Assembly (NCBI GenBank): GCA_004009845.1
Contig: RMBW01000062.1
Span: 62,001-126,000 of the forward strand
Length of the DNA stretch: 64,000 bases
Reading direction: 5' to 3'
Origin: Davidsoniella eucalypti
Taxonomy: Eukaryota; Ascomycota; Sordariomycetes; Microascales; Ceratocystidaceae
In this document: piece by piece, positions 46,201-58,389 of the stretch
How positions within the stretch are numbered: position 1 is the first letter of the stretch
Layout: every line of letters begins with the position of its first letter
The notes under the pieces: generated by a model
Told to the model about the DNA's origin: nothing
Databases searched by the model: none
The model's input: the letters and a program-made list of their open reading frames with translations, nothing else
Program-made: the position numbers and the translations under genes

Positions 46201-49200
46201 TTGATCAACAGCAAGAAAGTCCATATATGTAGACTCGGAATCTCAGCTGGGAATATCCCAACAGGCGTCCGCAGTGTTTTATTTTCGTTTTGTCGTTTTG
46301 GCTTCGTCCATTGCTCGCAGACAAAAATGAATAAACTCGGCAAAGGAAGAGAAGAGCTCTCTTTTTTCACTCCCACTAATGTGTTCCTGTTCCAATATGA
46401 TGATGTTGACAACGGCCTGGTACAGTGCTATGTGGAGGAGAGATCCTTATGATCGACCTCGCCTTGCAGTGCCATCTTAGCCACTATTAACTCGCTATCA
46501 CCTACTAGCGTGCCTCCCAGTCCCAGCTTGGCTTGATCTTGTCTTGATGAGGTCAGAATCACGACCCCCGGTCCGCACCATCTCTTTTACAGGCTGTCTT
46601 TTTCCGTCACGTTTTACCCGGCCGTGGTTCCCCGGGTGAGAGAAAGAAACAGAAAGAAAAAACAAGGGTGCCGTAGGAAAGATGCCACTTATCAATTAGA
46701 CTAGTTTGAATACCACAGGAGGGGGCATGAAGTGCGTAACTACATGGTTACATACATAAATACATGTACATGTAATAATGGGTGTGGTGATATAACCTGC
46801 TTAGTCAAAACTGACTCGATACTACCATGATCTGGATACTTGCTACTTAGAGACGTCCGAGAAAATAAAGACGAATAGAGATATCTTACTTCCCACCGCA
46901 GTCGGACAGCACAGCTGTAGAGGAGAAGGAGCCAACATCTTTACCAAATTTGCACTACGCCTTTCAACTAAGTGGACAAACATTGAACAGGGTTTAGCAA
47001 CACTCTGTATTTTTCTCGTCTCGCTTTCGTGGGTTTAGACGTACAGATCAAAGAGACAAGAACTGCTGGCGTACAATCAAGGGCTCGTCATCCACATTCT
47101 CACGAGCTACGACTGTTCACCACCACGATGGAAAGGCTACCTAGACGCGGGGCAAAGCCGATCTTTTTCCTATTTTTTCACCATTCTATTCTCTGATATC
47201 GCTTGATGGTTGTCTTCTCTACAGCCTACTACGCACTTGTATCCTTCGTCTTTGGTACGATGAGGGGCTCGTCTTCTTCTTTAGGCTGTTCAACCTTGAT
47301 CAGGAAGTAAGTGAGGGGGAGGGAGCAATAAAATAAGTAGCAGAATAGGAAGCCTTCAACGAACTCGTGATCAATAGTTTATGGTTCGAATCCATGATTT
47401 TCCTAGTGCCCGAAGAGAAGAGATGAGCGTTTAGAATTTGAAAGAAAAAAATAAGCAAAACCCGTCCCCTAGACAAAAGAACTGAAAAAGCATCGACTAA
47501 GAAGCGGAAATGGGCAACAATCCCAGGGAAATTAGCGAGAAGGAAAAGATCGAGTGCATTTTCCGTCTTGTTGTCGCTACATCGCCCGTTTTGTATGTCC
47601 GACTTTGACGGTTGACCTTGGTCTTTCCGCTCTATGTCTTTTTTTTTTTTTGTACTCCATGTTACTCGCTTCGTTTACTTTTGATCAACGAACCAGCTGC
47701 AGATTTTTTTCTTTTTCTTCTCGAGTACTTTGCATATACTTTCAGGTTCACATGCAAGACAAGCCCTGTTCGTTCTTGTTGCTGCTCGTGAGATCTGAGC
47801 TCTCAAGTTCGTCCGTCCAACAAAGCGAAAGAGGGGGGGGGATAGGAAAGTATATCTTCTTGTTTCTCTCCGTCACCGTTCGCACGATGACACGACGATC
47901 TATTACAAGAGCTGAACGTTAGGGGGTAGTTCATGAGAAATAAAGAGATAGGTACACATGTCGTCGTCGTACACCGGAAACTAACAAAAACCATGTCAGC
48001 TGAGATCAAGCCTCGAGGAGATGCTCTTTTTGTCAGCTCCCGTTCTCTCTCTATTCTTCTTTGAATACTGCCGTGTTTGTGCTGTCTAGTGCTTTCGTAT
48101 CACCGCATGTTCATTCTCTTCTCCGAGGCCGTGTGAGCTCTTCTAACTCAGCTATACAAACTACCTATAACAAGAGGCAGATACGCCAAAGCGGTTGAGT
48201 TGTCCTTGAAGCGTACTTGGGCACTTTAGCTAACATAGAAACAGATAGCCGCTCTCCTCCCCGGAGAAGAAATGCCGAAAATCGACTTGGTGCTGCTATC
48301 ACATCACTGTCCTGCCGTTCTTCATCTTTGTGTGTCGCGGTTCTACTACACCTGATTGGCTGCTTTTTGTAGCTCCGAGGCAAGGCCAGAGTGTGACTAT
48401 TTTGTCGTTCTTACCTTTTCACGGCTTTACTTGACCAATCAATGGAGATCGCAAGATTGATATTCGGTAAATGGACAAGTACTCTGCATATCTGTATACT
48501 ATAAGTGAGTATTATATCATATGTAATCATCATATATAACCGCCGAGTCATTCGCCTATTTTTTGATAGCTTACTTCATGTAAGAGAGATCTTCAAAGAT
48601 ATCAGAGACATTATGCTATTAAGATTCAAAGTACCGCACCGCTCGATCGGAAATCATCGCCAACCAGCTCCTCATAGAGCCTAGTTCTCGGTAACCTTTT
48701 ATTTTTGAGTCTTTTTACGGCCTTTTTTCTAGTGGCGTTTTGCAAATCTACTCGCCTTTGGGAGTCCTCCAAGACAAAGAAAAAAATGACAAAGGTTTTT
48801 CTTGGGGGATTCTTTCTCATGTCTGCGTAGTCTTTGACCTTTGCTATACGGGTTTTTGATCTTCACAAACACTGTCACCAACATTGAGATCTTGACATGT
48901 GCCTTCTAGCTCCGACAATCACTCCGATGAAAATACCTGCACATCTCCTACCGTGTCATCTTTTTTTTTTCTTTTCAAGGTCATGATCTGAAGAATATGT
49001 GACAATGAGATAATATGAAGAACAGTGGTATAATCTGTCAACAACGTGAAGCGGTGTGAAAGAGGGAAAAGTGTGACCGAGTGTCAAAAAATCTGCATCT
49101 CAATATTGCTATCGTGATGTTTGTGATCTGCCTCGTTCAATATATGAATCACAGTATGATAGGTCTATTTACTTCATCAGATCAACGATACTTTATATGT

Positions 49201-52200
49201 GGTTCTAGACCATATTACCACGCAATGCATTTATAGTCCTCTATTTCTACTCTCCGTACTAAAGCTTCTTTCGATAGTATTGAAGTAGCCAAATCTAGTC
49301 AACTTACTGGCAGTCGTCAATTGATGTCAAAATTAGGGTTCAACAAGTTCGCACTTAATCGACCACATGACACGAACATTACAACCTACTGACCAAACCC
49401 AGGTTTCATTAGTTCTTTTATGATCATGTTAGGCGGTGACCAAGAACGCTGATCAAGATCATTCATACATATAAAAAATAGCTCATTGAACCATCTTGGA
49501 GAAACTTAAGATATCGCTTGAATGGTTCATCTTGACTTTCTTTGCCACAATGATGGTTACCCTTTTTTTATCGTTTTGTTACTTCTGAACCTAGCGGTGA
49601 GGGGAATAAAAAAAAAGATGAACAACATCATGTGTTGTTAGATTATAAACAGCAGAGCAAATCACTTAGATGGACTTGCTTGATGTAGGATTATAGAACA
49701 CGTAGGCGCCTAACTTTATTTTATTTTATAGTTTTAGTTTTTTTTTTAGTTTCCTGTTGTTAGACAAGGCCCCAAGAAATATAGGAAAAAGATTACACAA
49801 TAAATGCAATTTGATACATATGTAATTGGTACAGCAGATGATAAATTAGGAAAAAAAAAAAGGCTTTCTTTTTGTGTTCTTGAGTGAGGAAAAACAATTA
49901 GTATCTTGTCAACCACATAATGAACTGTGCAATCTAGAAAATCATATGTATGTAGTTAACGAAGCTTTGACCTCGATTGGCAATCGTTTTACCCTAGTCC
50001 ATTTTGACGATCTGTTTAAGTGATATTTTGCCTCGATATATGGTTTCGTTAAAATACGCACTCAAAGAGGTTAGAGGTACTACTACAATCATTACCCTCC
50101 CCCCACATAAATGAATAATACGGCCTATTTATCTCGAAAGACAGAACAAAGACTCTATGATGGAAAAACAAAAGTGGGAAAATGGGTCGATTTCAGGGAT
50201 TGGATGGCCCGATTCTGGAAAATGGGCAGCTGCCGATTTGGACCTCCCCAAATAACGGGCTTACTTGCTTGTTGTCTGAAACTAACATTCACCACGTCAG
50301 TGAAATTGGCGTATGGAACCAGAGGAAAAAGGGAGAAATCCGACAACTGGAATGGTCTATAGTGGTTGGGGCATATATTTCTTTCTTCAATTTTTAGTAT
50401 GGTTTTCTGATAAATATTAATGGGCTGTTTTGTTGGACGGAGATCGGCGTTCGGGTAGGAGGATAAAAACCAGTCGGGCACTTGCCAGATTGTCGAGATA
50501 TAAGTTTGGTAACTACATGTACCTTCGCCCTTTGATATGTGAATACGCAAGGAGAATGTAGAAAGAAAGGCAAGGCGAGGAACGATGTGCAGGAATGGAA
50601 AGCACTTTGGCGGATGAGAGGTAACTACCAGGTTCTTTTGCATATTTTGAAAACCGCGAGATTTTGTGTGAATAAGGCAAGAGAAGAGACATAATGAGAC
50701 TAAATAACTGTAGGAAACATCTGTACAATGATAAAGCAATTGAAATGTAACAAGGCTTCTTCTCCTCATTGGAAAATTTGTGATTGACTCTCTTGTGCTC
50801 TATTTTTGGTTGCGATATCGCAGATGCGAATTCTTGAGATCTTGCATTTCTATATCGGAATTTCAGATGGCATTTTCATGTTATCTCGATTAGCTGATTC
50901 CGTACTTATGTGTTATATATACTTGATATTGCCTAGACGAAGATACAGCCATAGGGACTTTGTCAGACAAAGTTGCGTCTTTTTAGAGACATTTAATCCT
51001 CAGCTTCGAGAAACGACAAAATTATGATCCTAACAAGTAGTGTGTCAGATTTTTAACTTCACTTACATGATCACAATGACAAGAAACCATGAATATGAAA
51101 CTACAGATGTGCGACTAGCTATGACTGTACAAACATACGGTATCGATGTTCAAATATATTGATTCTAGTACTGATATAAGCCCTGGAACTGGGGTCTTTG
51201 ACTGACACAATATGAAAATAGGTATATCACGATACGGTCTTTTCTTTTACACCGGAACTTAATGCCCGTATTCTCCTAGCTAAGGGAGTATTGTTAGTCT
51301 TGATGTTTGGCTTTTGGAACACGCCGCTCCTTGGTAATCTAATGTAATCGATCGGGATGATAGCCGAATTCAGTAAGGTAACTATATCACCAACATACTC
51401 ACGTCGTCAAAGACACTCAGAATAGCTCCCTTGGTGTCTTTGTTTCTTTTTTCTGTTTGGATCCTATATACAGATGTACTAATCGTCACCGAGAATACGG
51501 TAAAAGCTGAAATTTCAATGTTCGGTCCATACAAAAGACAGTCATGTCTATGACAAGACATGGGGATTCTTTGATGTCAATTGTCCCTCAATACTTTCAT
51601 GTACAAACTGTTTGAACCATGGAATATATACTTATTCATGCAAGGTTTATCATCTTGTGTCTCATCGGGAACCGAACCTCGGATAGACGCACCGATCTAG
51701 GATATCTGAGATTCACTTGTACTTGGAATATATGAGACTTGTGCTAGCTGGCAAACTGGCATGCCACTAGCCGTTTGGTTTAAGGAGAGACTCCACAGGG
51801 GCGGAAGGAATATGACTATACAGATATGGATATAATATCAAAAAAGACAAGACCGATGATAATGGCACGTTGCCGATGGAATACAAGGATGTAGCACATA
51901 TATCATTGCTTTGATCATTCCCTCCGCCCTACCTAGCGGTGGTGGTATCAGTGACGCATTCATAAAGTTGAGGCTCCCTTCTCCTTCGTCTCTCAGTTAT
52001 TGGTACCTAACAATTCAGCTCGTAGACCAAGCTCGAATAAGTGTCTACGAAGGGAGGGAATCAAGATAAAGCTCTATGAGACCTCCGTGGACAAAAATAA
52101 AACAAAGACAACGTTTAGACTTGGCCTTGATAACAAGGAGAGAAAATATGCCACTGCTCCTACTTCTACTGTCTTCCTCTCTTGGTGCGTGTTGGCTCGC

Positions 52201-53280
52201 ATCAGGCAAGACGTCTAAATGTCTGGGAAGAGGATGCGTTTCATTAATGCACCAACAGGCTAGTTATTACATAGCTTGCTAACGATGAGCCTTCAACTTA
52301 GCCGCAACGCGTTTGAGTTTATGGCAGTAAGGCCCCCCCTGCTGCTATCATTGCGGTTACAATAGTCAAAGTTTTGACTTACGACAACTAGCACGACATG
52401 AACATGCAAGCTTTAATGCTACTTGGTTAAAATTAAAGTCTGCTCCTATCGTTATTTAGATGAAGTGGCTCGACAAGAACACTGTTGTTTATCATCTTTC
52501 CCCCCCTGGCTAAAGTGCGGGTGATCGGCTCCCTATTAAACCCTGTTTGTTAGCTCGAAAGAACAAAGAAAGGCTATGATAGAATGATAAACGATGATGA
52601 CAGCACAAGCAATAGGACCGTTGCCCTTCATTTTGCTGTTATATGGAATATGGGGGACAGGTAAAAGTAAGCGCGCCACACAAACGTCCGTGCCACTCCT
52701 TAGGTACTCTATGTGATCACAACGATGGTGATAAGTCACACCGAATTGACAATCACCTTCAGAGATAACAAGGAATCTAAGGTTTGTGAGGCGGATGGCG
52801 GAAGCGGATGAAGTGGTAATGAGAGCTAAGAGCTAGAGTTTACAGTGTGCGATTGATAATGACGCCAAGGACGCGCTATTTTGAGGGGGCCCAGGATTCA
52901 TTTTGTTGATTGGTTTCTTCTTGAGGGTAGGTAGGAAACAGCAGCCATCAGTAGTTATTCGGACCAGTTCATCAAGAGCCGAAACAGGACTTGGTGTAGA
53001 TCTGCTAATATACAACCAGACAGGCAGATCAGGCAGCAGACTCGTACTCAAGACGATACTCTACCACAGTGAATTTGCCACTATTTTACCAGATATGTGG
53101 GCTTAACTCAAGGCAACTGAGTATTTTCCCTTGTATCCGACATATACAGCAGCGGTGAAGTGCGTTGGCTGTTTGAATTGGTCTTATGCTTAGAGAAGTG
53201 CGCAGTCTAGCATTTATAAGATCTGGCCATTGGCGGGCGATAACGCGGCTCAAATCGGCTGGTTTCAGTGGGGTTGTGGG

Positions 53281-53440
53281 CCCACTTTCGGGTTATAGGC
53301 TTTAACATAGCGGGCTTAAAGTTTAGCGTCGCCTCATAGTACCATAACTCAATACTCAATTCAGGTAGACGTTAAATATAGCAAGTCAATACCATAACCC
53401 AATAACAGAAACAAGGCCCTATTTCGTACTAAAGTGGGCT
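53281..53440. repeat. Compound inverted and direct repeat
   Basis: GCCCACTTT (53281-53289) is inverted at 53432-53440. GGGTTAT (53291-53297) is inverted at 53395-53401. TACCATAACTCAATA (53341-53355) recurs as TACCATAACCCAATA at 53391-53405. This could be a degenerate small mobile element or a regulatory array; no target-site duplication was identified. Confidence 0.35.
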
Positions 53441-54304
53441 GAGTTGGACGAACCCAAGGGCAGTTGCCGCTGCCGAAAGACGTCAGAAGAAAAACCGGGG
53501 GAACAATAAAGCGTCTACAGACTTATGGCCTGGCAGGTTTCAAGCTGTTTAGCGGATGGATGGATGGAATTGCGGATGGGCCACAAGATTGGGACGCGAC
53601 ATTTGAACGAACGACTATGAAAGAGCTGGCAGTGCAGAATAACGAACGAGAAGAAGAATAAGAATACGATGCCGATGATATATAGGACGGGCTGTGATCC
53701 CTTTAGTGACAGCTCAGAGTCGCTTCTAGATCAGCATCGCCAGAGCCGATTTCTTCTGTTTCCGTTTTGATATGAACGTTGCTGTTTCTTAGTCAGCCTG
53801 TTGGTTAATAAGACGAATTCGACTGAGAAACGTCATACTTGACTAATATTGACCAATCGTGAGTTTCTCCTTTGAGTCTTCACATATTTCCCCTGCTTGC
53901 TAATTCTTTCTAATTATTACTAGTATCTTAAACGAGCAAGCGCGCCATACTTGCCCCGCATCGCACAACTCAAGAACATCAAAGACTACAAGAAAGGAAA
54001 AGAGAAGGAAAACAAAAGCCTCCTGCCTTGTCTTTGCTAAGCAACTCATCCCAGTTAATTACCTAGTTGGTTTAGGTGGACAAAGCATCTGCCGATTGCG
54101 ACCGCCAGTCAGCCCACAACGATCCGCCTAGGCCTGTCTTATTTTCCTATTTCCTAATCCGAACTGCCTGCCCTTTGACTGTTATCTAGAGAGGTCTGGA
54201 GAAAAAGAAGAAAACGCCCGGACTTCGTCTTAGGGACTTCGCGAGCTACTGTCTTTGTTTATAAGAACTTGTCCATTTGTTTCTTCACTTGCCTTCTCTC
54301 CTTC

Positions 54305-54340
54305 ATTTCTTTCTTTGCATTTCTTTCTTTGCATTTCTTC
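54305..54340. repeat. 14-bp tandem repeat in a pyrimidine-rich leader
   Basis: ATTTCTTTCTTTGC twice (54305-54318, 54319-54332) and a partial third copy. It sits in the CT-rich tract preceding the small gene at 54634. Confidence 0.8.
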
Positions 54341-54633
54341 CGTTTTCTACGCCGTGCTGCCGCATATACTTACAACAAGACGCCTACACTATCGTCGAGG
54401 CTGACAACACATATCCTCCCACATCGTCTCGTCGAATCACAAGCCAGTGAAACACAAGGGGAAAACAAAAGCGCCTTGCAACCGACAGTCACCGTCCAAC
54501 GCCGCCAATCTCGTGCGACTTTCTTTACATCGACAATACCAAGCCTACGACTTGCCAAACCCATCTCTCAAAAACACTCCTTTTCTTTCTTCTTTTGCAC
54601 AAACATCTTAGCTGGGTTCTATCAACCAACAAC

Positions 54634-54918
54634 ATGTCGCCTACGTACACCATGTCCGCCCATCTGTGCAAGCAGATCTACTCTTCGTGGCGCCAGGCCC
54701 GCGAGCCGCAGACTTCTGCCTCCACCTCTGCTGCTGCTGGCTCTACTATCTCGACCTCTCCCGCCACCACTGCCTCCACATCGGCCTTCTTCCTGCAGCC
54801 TTCTACACGCCTCGTGCCCCAGGGAGCCACGTCGTCCGCGTTGGCTGCCACGGGATATCGCCCTATCTCGCGCTCGTCTTCGCCGAAACGCTCCATGGAC
54901 AGTGACCGTGAAGATTAG
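54634..54918 (+). CDS. Small Ser/Thr/Ala-rich protein of unknown function (94 aa)
   Basis: I do not recognise this protein. It begins MSPTYTMSAHLCKQIYSSWR, has a Ser/Thr/Ala-rich middle (about 26-55), then FFLQPSTRLVPQGATSSALA, and ends in a charged segment SPKRSMDSDRED. There is no signal peptide or membrane helix, and it looks largely disordered. Evidence that it is real: codon use is rich in C-ending codons (GCC, TCC, ACC) unlike the surrounding noncoding DNA; the ATG is preceded by AACAAC; and a roughly 380-bp CT-rich tract upstream resembles leaders of expressed fungal genes. Two overlapping frames on the plus strand cover the same DNA but have less plausible composition. It could be part of a larger spliced gene, although no obvious neighbouring exon was found. 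Confidence 0.5.
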   Translation: MSPTYTMSAHLCKQIYSSWRQAREPQTSASTSAAAGSTISTSPATTASTSAFFLQPSTRLVPQGATSSALAATGYRPISRSSSPKRSMDSDRED

Positions 54919-55442
54919 AAGCCATGTCAGACCTACAAGCCTGCTTCACCCTATAGGCGTGGTGAAACTCGGCGAGTAAACGGCTCCAAGCCCTTTTTTC
55001 ACTTTCTTCTTTGTTCATTCTTTACCACTTATGAGTACATCTTTACGAGATTTGGCGTTTATTGTCTACGGACGGCGTTTGCTTCTGATTTTTGTTTTTC
55101 TTCTATCTCTTTTCTTTCTTTATTGTTGGCTTATCTGTTGTTGCTCTTGATCTCTTTTCTAGTTTCGGCCCTGACCAACCAAAGCAGGCGTCGCCCTTGC
55201 TTATCGCCCCCCCCTTGTCTTGGCTTATATGACGTTTGCCTTGTTTTCTTTTTTTGCTTGCTTGCCATCTCTTCTACCTTCTATTACAACTCAAATAAAG
55301 GGCACAAAAACTACCGACAATACAAAAAGGCATGCGTTATTTAGCCTTCCAATGCAAGTGCCACAAGCTCGCTCTTGTCAAAGGCATAGCCTAGCGCCAG
55401 CTGGTGGCCTCTCCTTATTAGAAACTGACGATTCCGTATCTG

Positions 55443-55468
55443 TTTGCTACGCTTTGCTACGCTTTGCT
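55443..55468. repeat. 10-bp tandem repeat TTTGCTACGC
   Basis: Two exact copies and a partial third. Confidence 0.8.
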
Positions 55469-58350
55469 TGCGTGTTATCGCGGAAGGTCGCTTGTAAAAG
55501 GCAACTGGTCTGACACGGTCTTTGGCTGAGTTTATCTGTCCTTCCTAGTCTATACTATTTTTTGCTCTCGTTGTTTTTTGAAGGTGTATCCCAGTATCTT
55601 GTTTTGTCTTTTTGAGTCTATAACTGCTTTTCTTTTTTTTTCAACTTCTTTAACTCAAGTCTAACGTTTCGTCTAAAAATACTGCTATTTTTTCAATATA
55701 CTTTACGCAGGCTTGTTATCTCCCTTGACTTAAACATGTGCGAATTGATGACTGATCCATCCTGAATCCCGAACGTTTAGTGCTTATAGAACCAAGTATT
55801 TGTTATGCATAGTTATACGCATTTCTGTCATATCAAAAGACCAAGTTCGACTTTCGATGCTACACAAGAATATTTTGCTGGACATGGGCTTGGGATACAA
55901 ACATCTCTGTTAGTTATGTCCATTAGACTTGTATTAGCGGTGTTGTGAATTCCCCTCGGCGTAGAGATTATTGTCCGTAGTGGCGTTGGTATTTTCAGCT
56001 CCAATAAGGGCTACATGTATATTAGGCGTAGTATAGCATTACTGTGTTAGGATATTCATTGGCCACGATTGAATCTGGAAATCCATACTCAGCATCGTAT
56101 ATGTATATGACTAGCCAGGGTCTGACTGATACATACTAATAATATACATATATGTATAACTATACAGATAGCTACTTCACTATCTGACTCGAATTTGTAG
56201 GCTGGGCTATGGAATCCCATCTCGGACTCATATTCCAACGTTGAACTGTCTAAGCCCTAGGCAGTTAGTCAACCTGGTGACTCGAACTCGCCGGTTTTAG
56301 GAAAATAAGCTGGATTGCATGTTGATGTGATGAACATACATATCCAGCACCAAAGCAACACACATGTACAACGAGAATACTTGATAGTGGTAAGATATCC
56401 AATGCAAGGCAACCATAAGAAAAGACTGCATGTGAGCAAGAAAGTGCACGTTCATCCTCATGAACAAACATGTGAGTACTGAAAGTACGATTCCATATGC
56501 TTGTCATGGTCCTATGGAATCAAAGTACTTGGTATTGTGTTTATATACCCCCCCCTCCAACAAGACGGGGGATCAAGACAAAAAAAATACCTTTCCAAGT
56601 AAGATACAACACAAAGAACCTGAAAAAAAAGCAAGAACAATAACGACAGATTATTTCTAGATCAAGCACAAATATTGTGTACAATCGTTGGTTCTAATAG
56701 GTAGTAGTATTAGTTCCAGACTTATACATGTATGTGACCAGTCTATTTCTGGTCACGTTTTATCGTTTAGGGTTTATTACATGTAAAATGGAGCACATGT
56801 GTAATGTTACAGCTTTAAGGACTAGGTAGAGTAAGTCTTACATTGTACTAGTGCTGTAATCTGCACTCTATACACAATCACCACATGCATATCCATATGT
56901 AGTCAGTTAGACGCCGTACTTTATAGGGAACTCGGAATGGAACGAAAGACCTGAACATGGAAACTTTATACTTTTTTTGCTTCCACTTTATCTTCTCGTC
57001 CTACCAAATTTCCAAGGAGTCCGTCCCACCTTTGCAACTTGATTGTATAATGAACAAAAAGAAAAAAAAATAAGCAAAGGCTCTGCAATAAGCTACAACA
57101 CTACCGGGTAGCACCCGTGATGATGCAAGTTGTCTATCATCGTCACATTAATTCTGTAGTGGTTGCTCAATGGTCTGAGATCTTCATGCCAAGTCCATTC
57201 AAAACAGCAGACGTACAAGGCCTCAATACGCCATGGTCAAAATCTCAATATTCAGATACAACTTGCTCTATAGTTATTTGTTATTAGGCTCGTGATAATA
57301 GGGCGTGGCTTCCAAGGTCCTTCTTATCCATTTTAGTTGGATTTCAAGATACATATATTGATTATTTGGGGCCGATCACATAGATCGAACATTGAACTAG
57401 ACTTTGTTAGCCTGAGACTGACTATATCACATGACATATGGTCTGGTAATTGGGATGCACTATGGAGTCTGTGATAGCTTCGAGGGTTAGAAAGGTCACC
57501 AACATCTTGTTGTGCGAAGCTAGAAGACCGAGCTGAGTACATATTGTCATGTACATTCCTCTACAGGCTGCTTTCGATGCTACCCAAACTTGGAAGTCCT
57601 GATTTATGGCTTGGATAATATCCAAAATCGGTTAAGTAAATAACCCAAGATATATGCAGGTATACGGTACTACATGGCACATTATCGTACATTTTTTGGT
57701 ATTTTCCTCGTTCTTCCTCAGACTTTCGATAATACACAAAAAAAAAGGCGGACTATTTCACGACCGAGGCAATTAGAATACTAGAACCCTGAGTATCTTC
57801 TGTTCTTTATACCTTTTCTCTTTTTTTTCCTTCTATTCTTCGGAATAGGTTTTCTCTCAACGGAACAAAATACCATGCATGGTTTGTGCGTATTGGACTT
57901 ACTAGATAAGGTAAAAAACAATCAACGCAATAAACATGAAAAAAGAATACTTCCTCTAAGAGTAGTCGGCTATAGAATTTATCAGTTTATGTCTATATAA
58001 AAAATAAAAAGGTTAAAAGGAGGTAAATTTACAAGTTGTAGAATTATATGCCCATTATGTGTTTATTATATCTATGGTCCCTTGATATTGACCTCTTTTC
58101 GTTATTATATGCTGGTTTTTTCTTGGAATAATGAGTACATGACATGTTTTGGTAGTAACACGTCTAGCAATATTCTTTATTTCCGCTCTTATGTGCTGTA
58201 CCGCTGATCACAAACCATTCTTTAGTTTCTCGTTTTTCTTTTCTCGATAATGACATGGCGGTGGCCTTATCAAAGCAGCATAAAAACAAAGAATGAAAAA
58301 AAAAGATAAACCTACTCTGATAACTTGGCACAAGCTATTCTTATCTAGGC

Positions 58351-58389
58351 TGAAGTGGCCGAACCTCGCGAGGTAGTTGGTTCAAATCC
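58351..58389 (+). other. tRNA-like fragment with a perfect B box
   Basis: GGTTCAAATCC (58379-58389) matches the pol III B-box consensus GGTTCRANYCC. TGGCCGA (58356-58362), as in the D arm of Leu/Ser tRNAs, lies upstream. Between them is the palindrome CCTCGCGAGG (58364-58373). There is no room for an anticodon arm and no acceptor pairing was found, so this is not a functional tRNA. It may be a tRNA relic, a SINE head, a promoter of another pol III RNA, or chance. Confidence 0.3.

Larger units (their letters stand above)
35609..54633. other. 19-kb region without a convincing coding gene
   Basis: The first 300 bp are the pyrimidine-rich (in gene direction) leader and promoter of the GMC oxidoreductase. 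Beyond that there are only short or low-complexity frames. Noted content: C-homopolymers (36440-36451, 40264-40274) and a G run (47833-47841), a 15-bp tandem repeat at 37346-37375, CCCTAG motifs at 39822-39874, a compound repeat at 53281-53440, and a CT-rich tract from 54240 that leads into the small plus-strand gene. Noncoding transcripts or genes made of very short exons cannot be excluded. Confidence 0.5.

Noticed and set aside
47338..47403. Possible tRNA: A box TAGCAGAATAGG and B box GGTTCGAATCC at near-correct spacing
   Set aside because: The T arm pairs, but the acceptor, D and anticodon stems do not, so it is not a functional tRNA. A worn relic or chance is more likely.
56270..56360. 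tRNA-like GAGTTCGAGTCACC on the minus strand
   Set aside because: Two mismatches to the B box and no cloverleaf; only a 7-bp inverted repeat (GCTGGAT/ATCCAGC) is present nearby.
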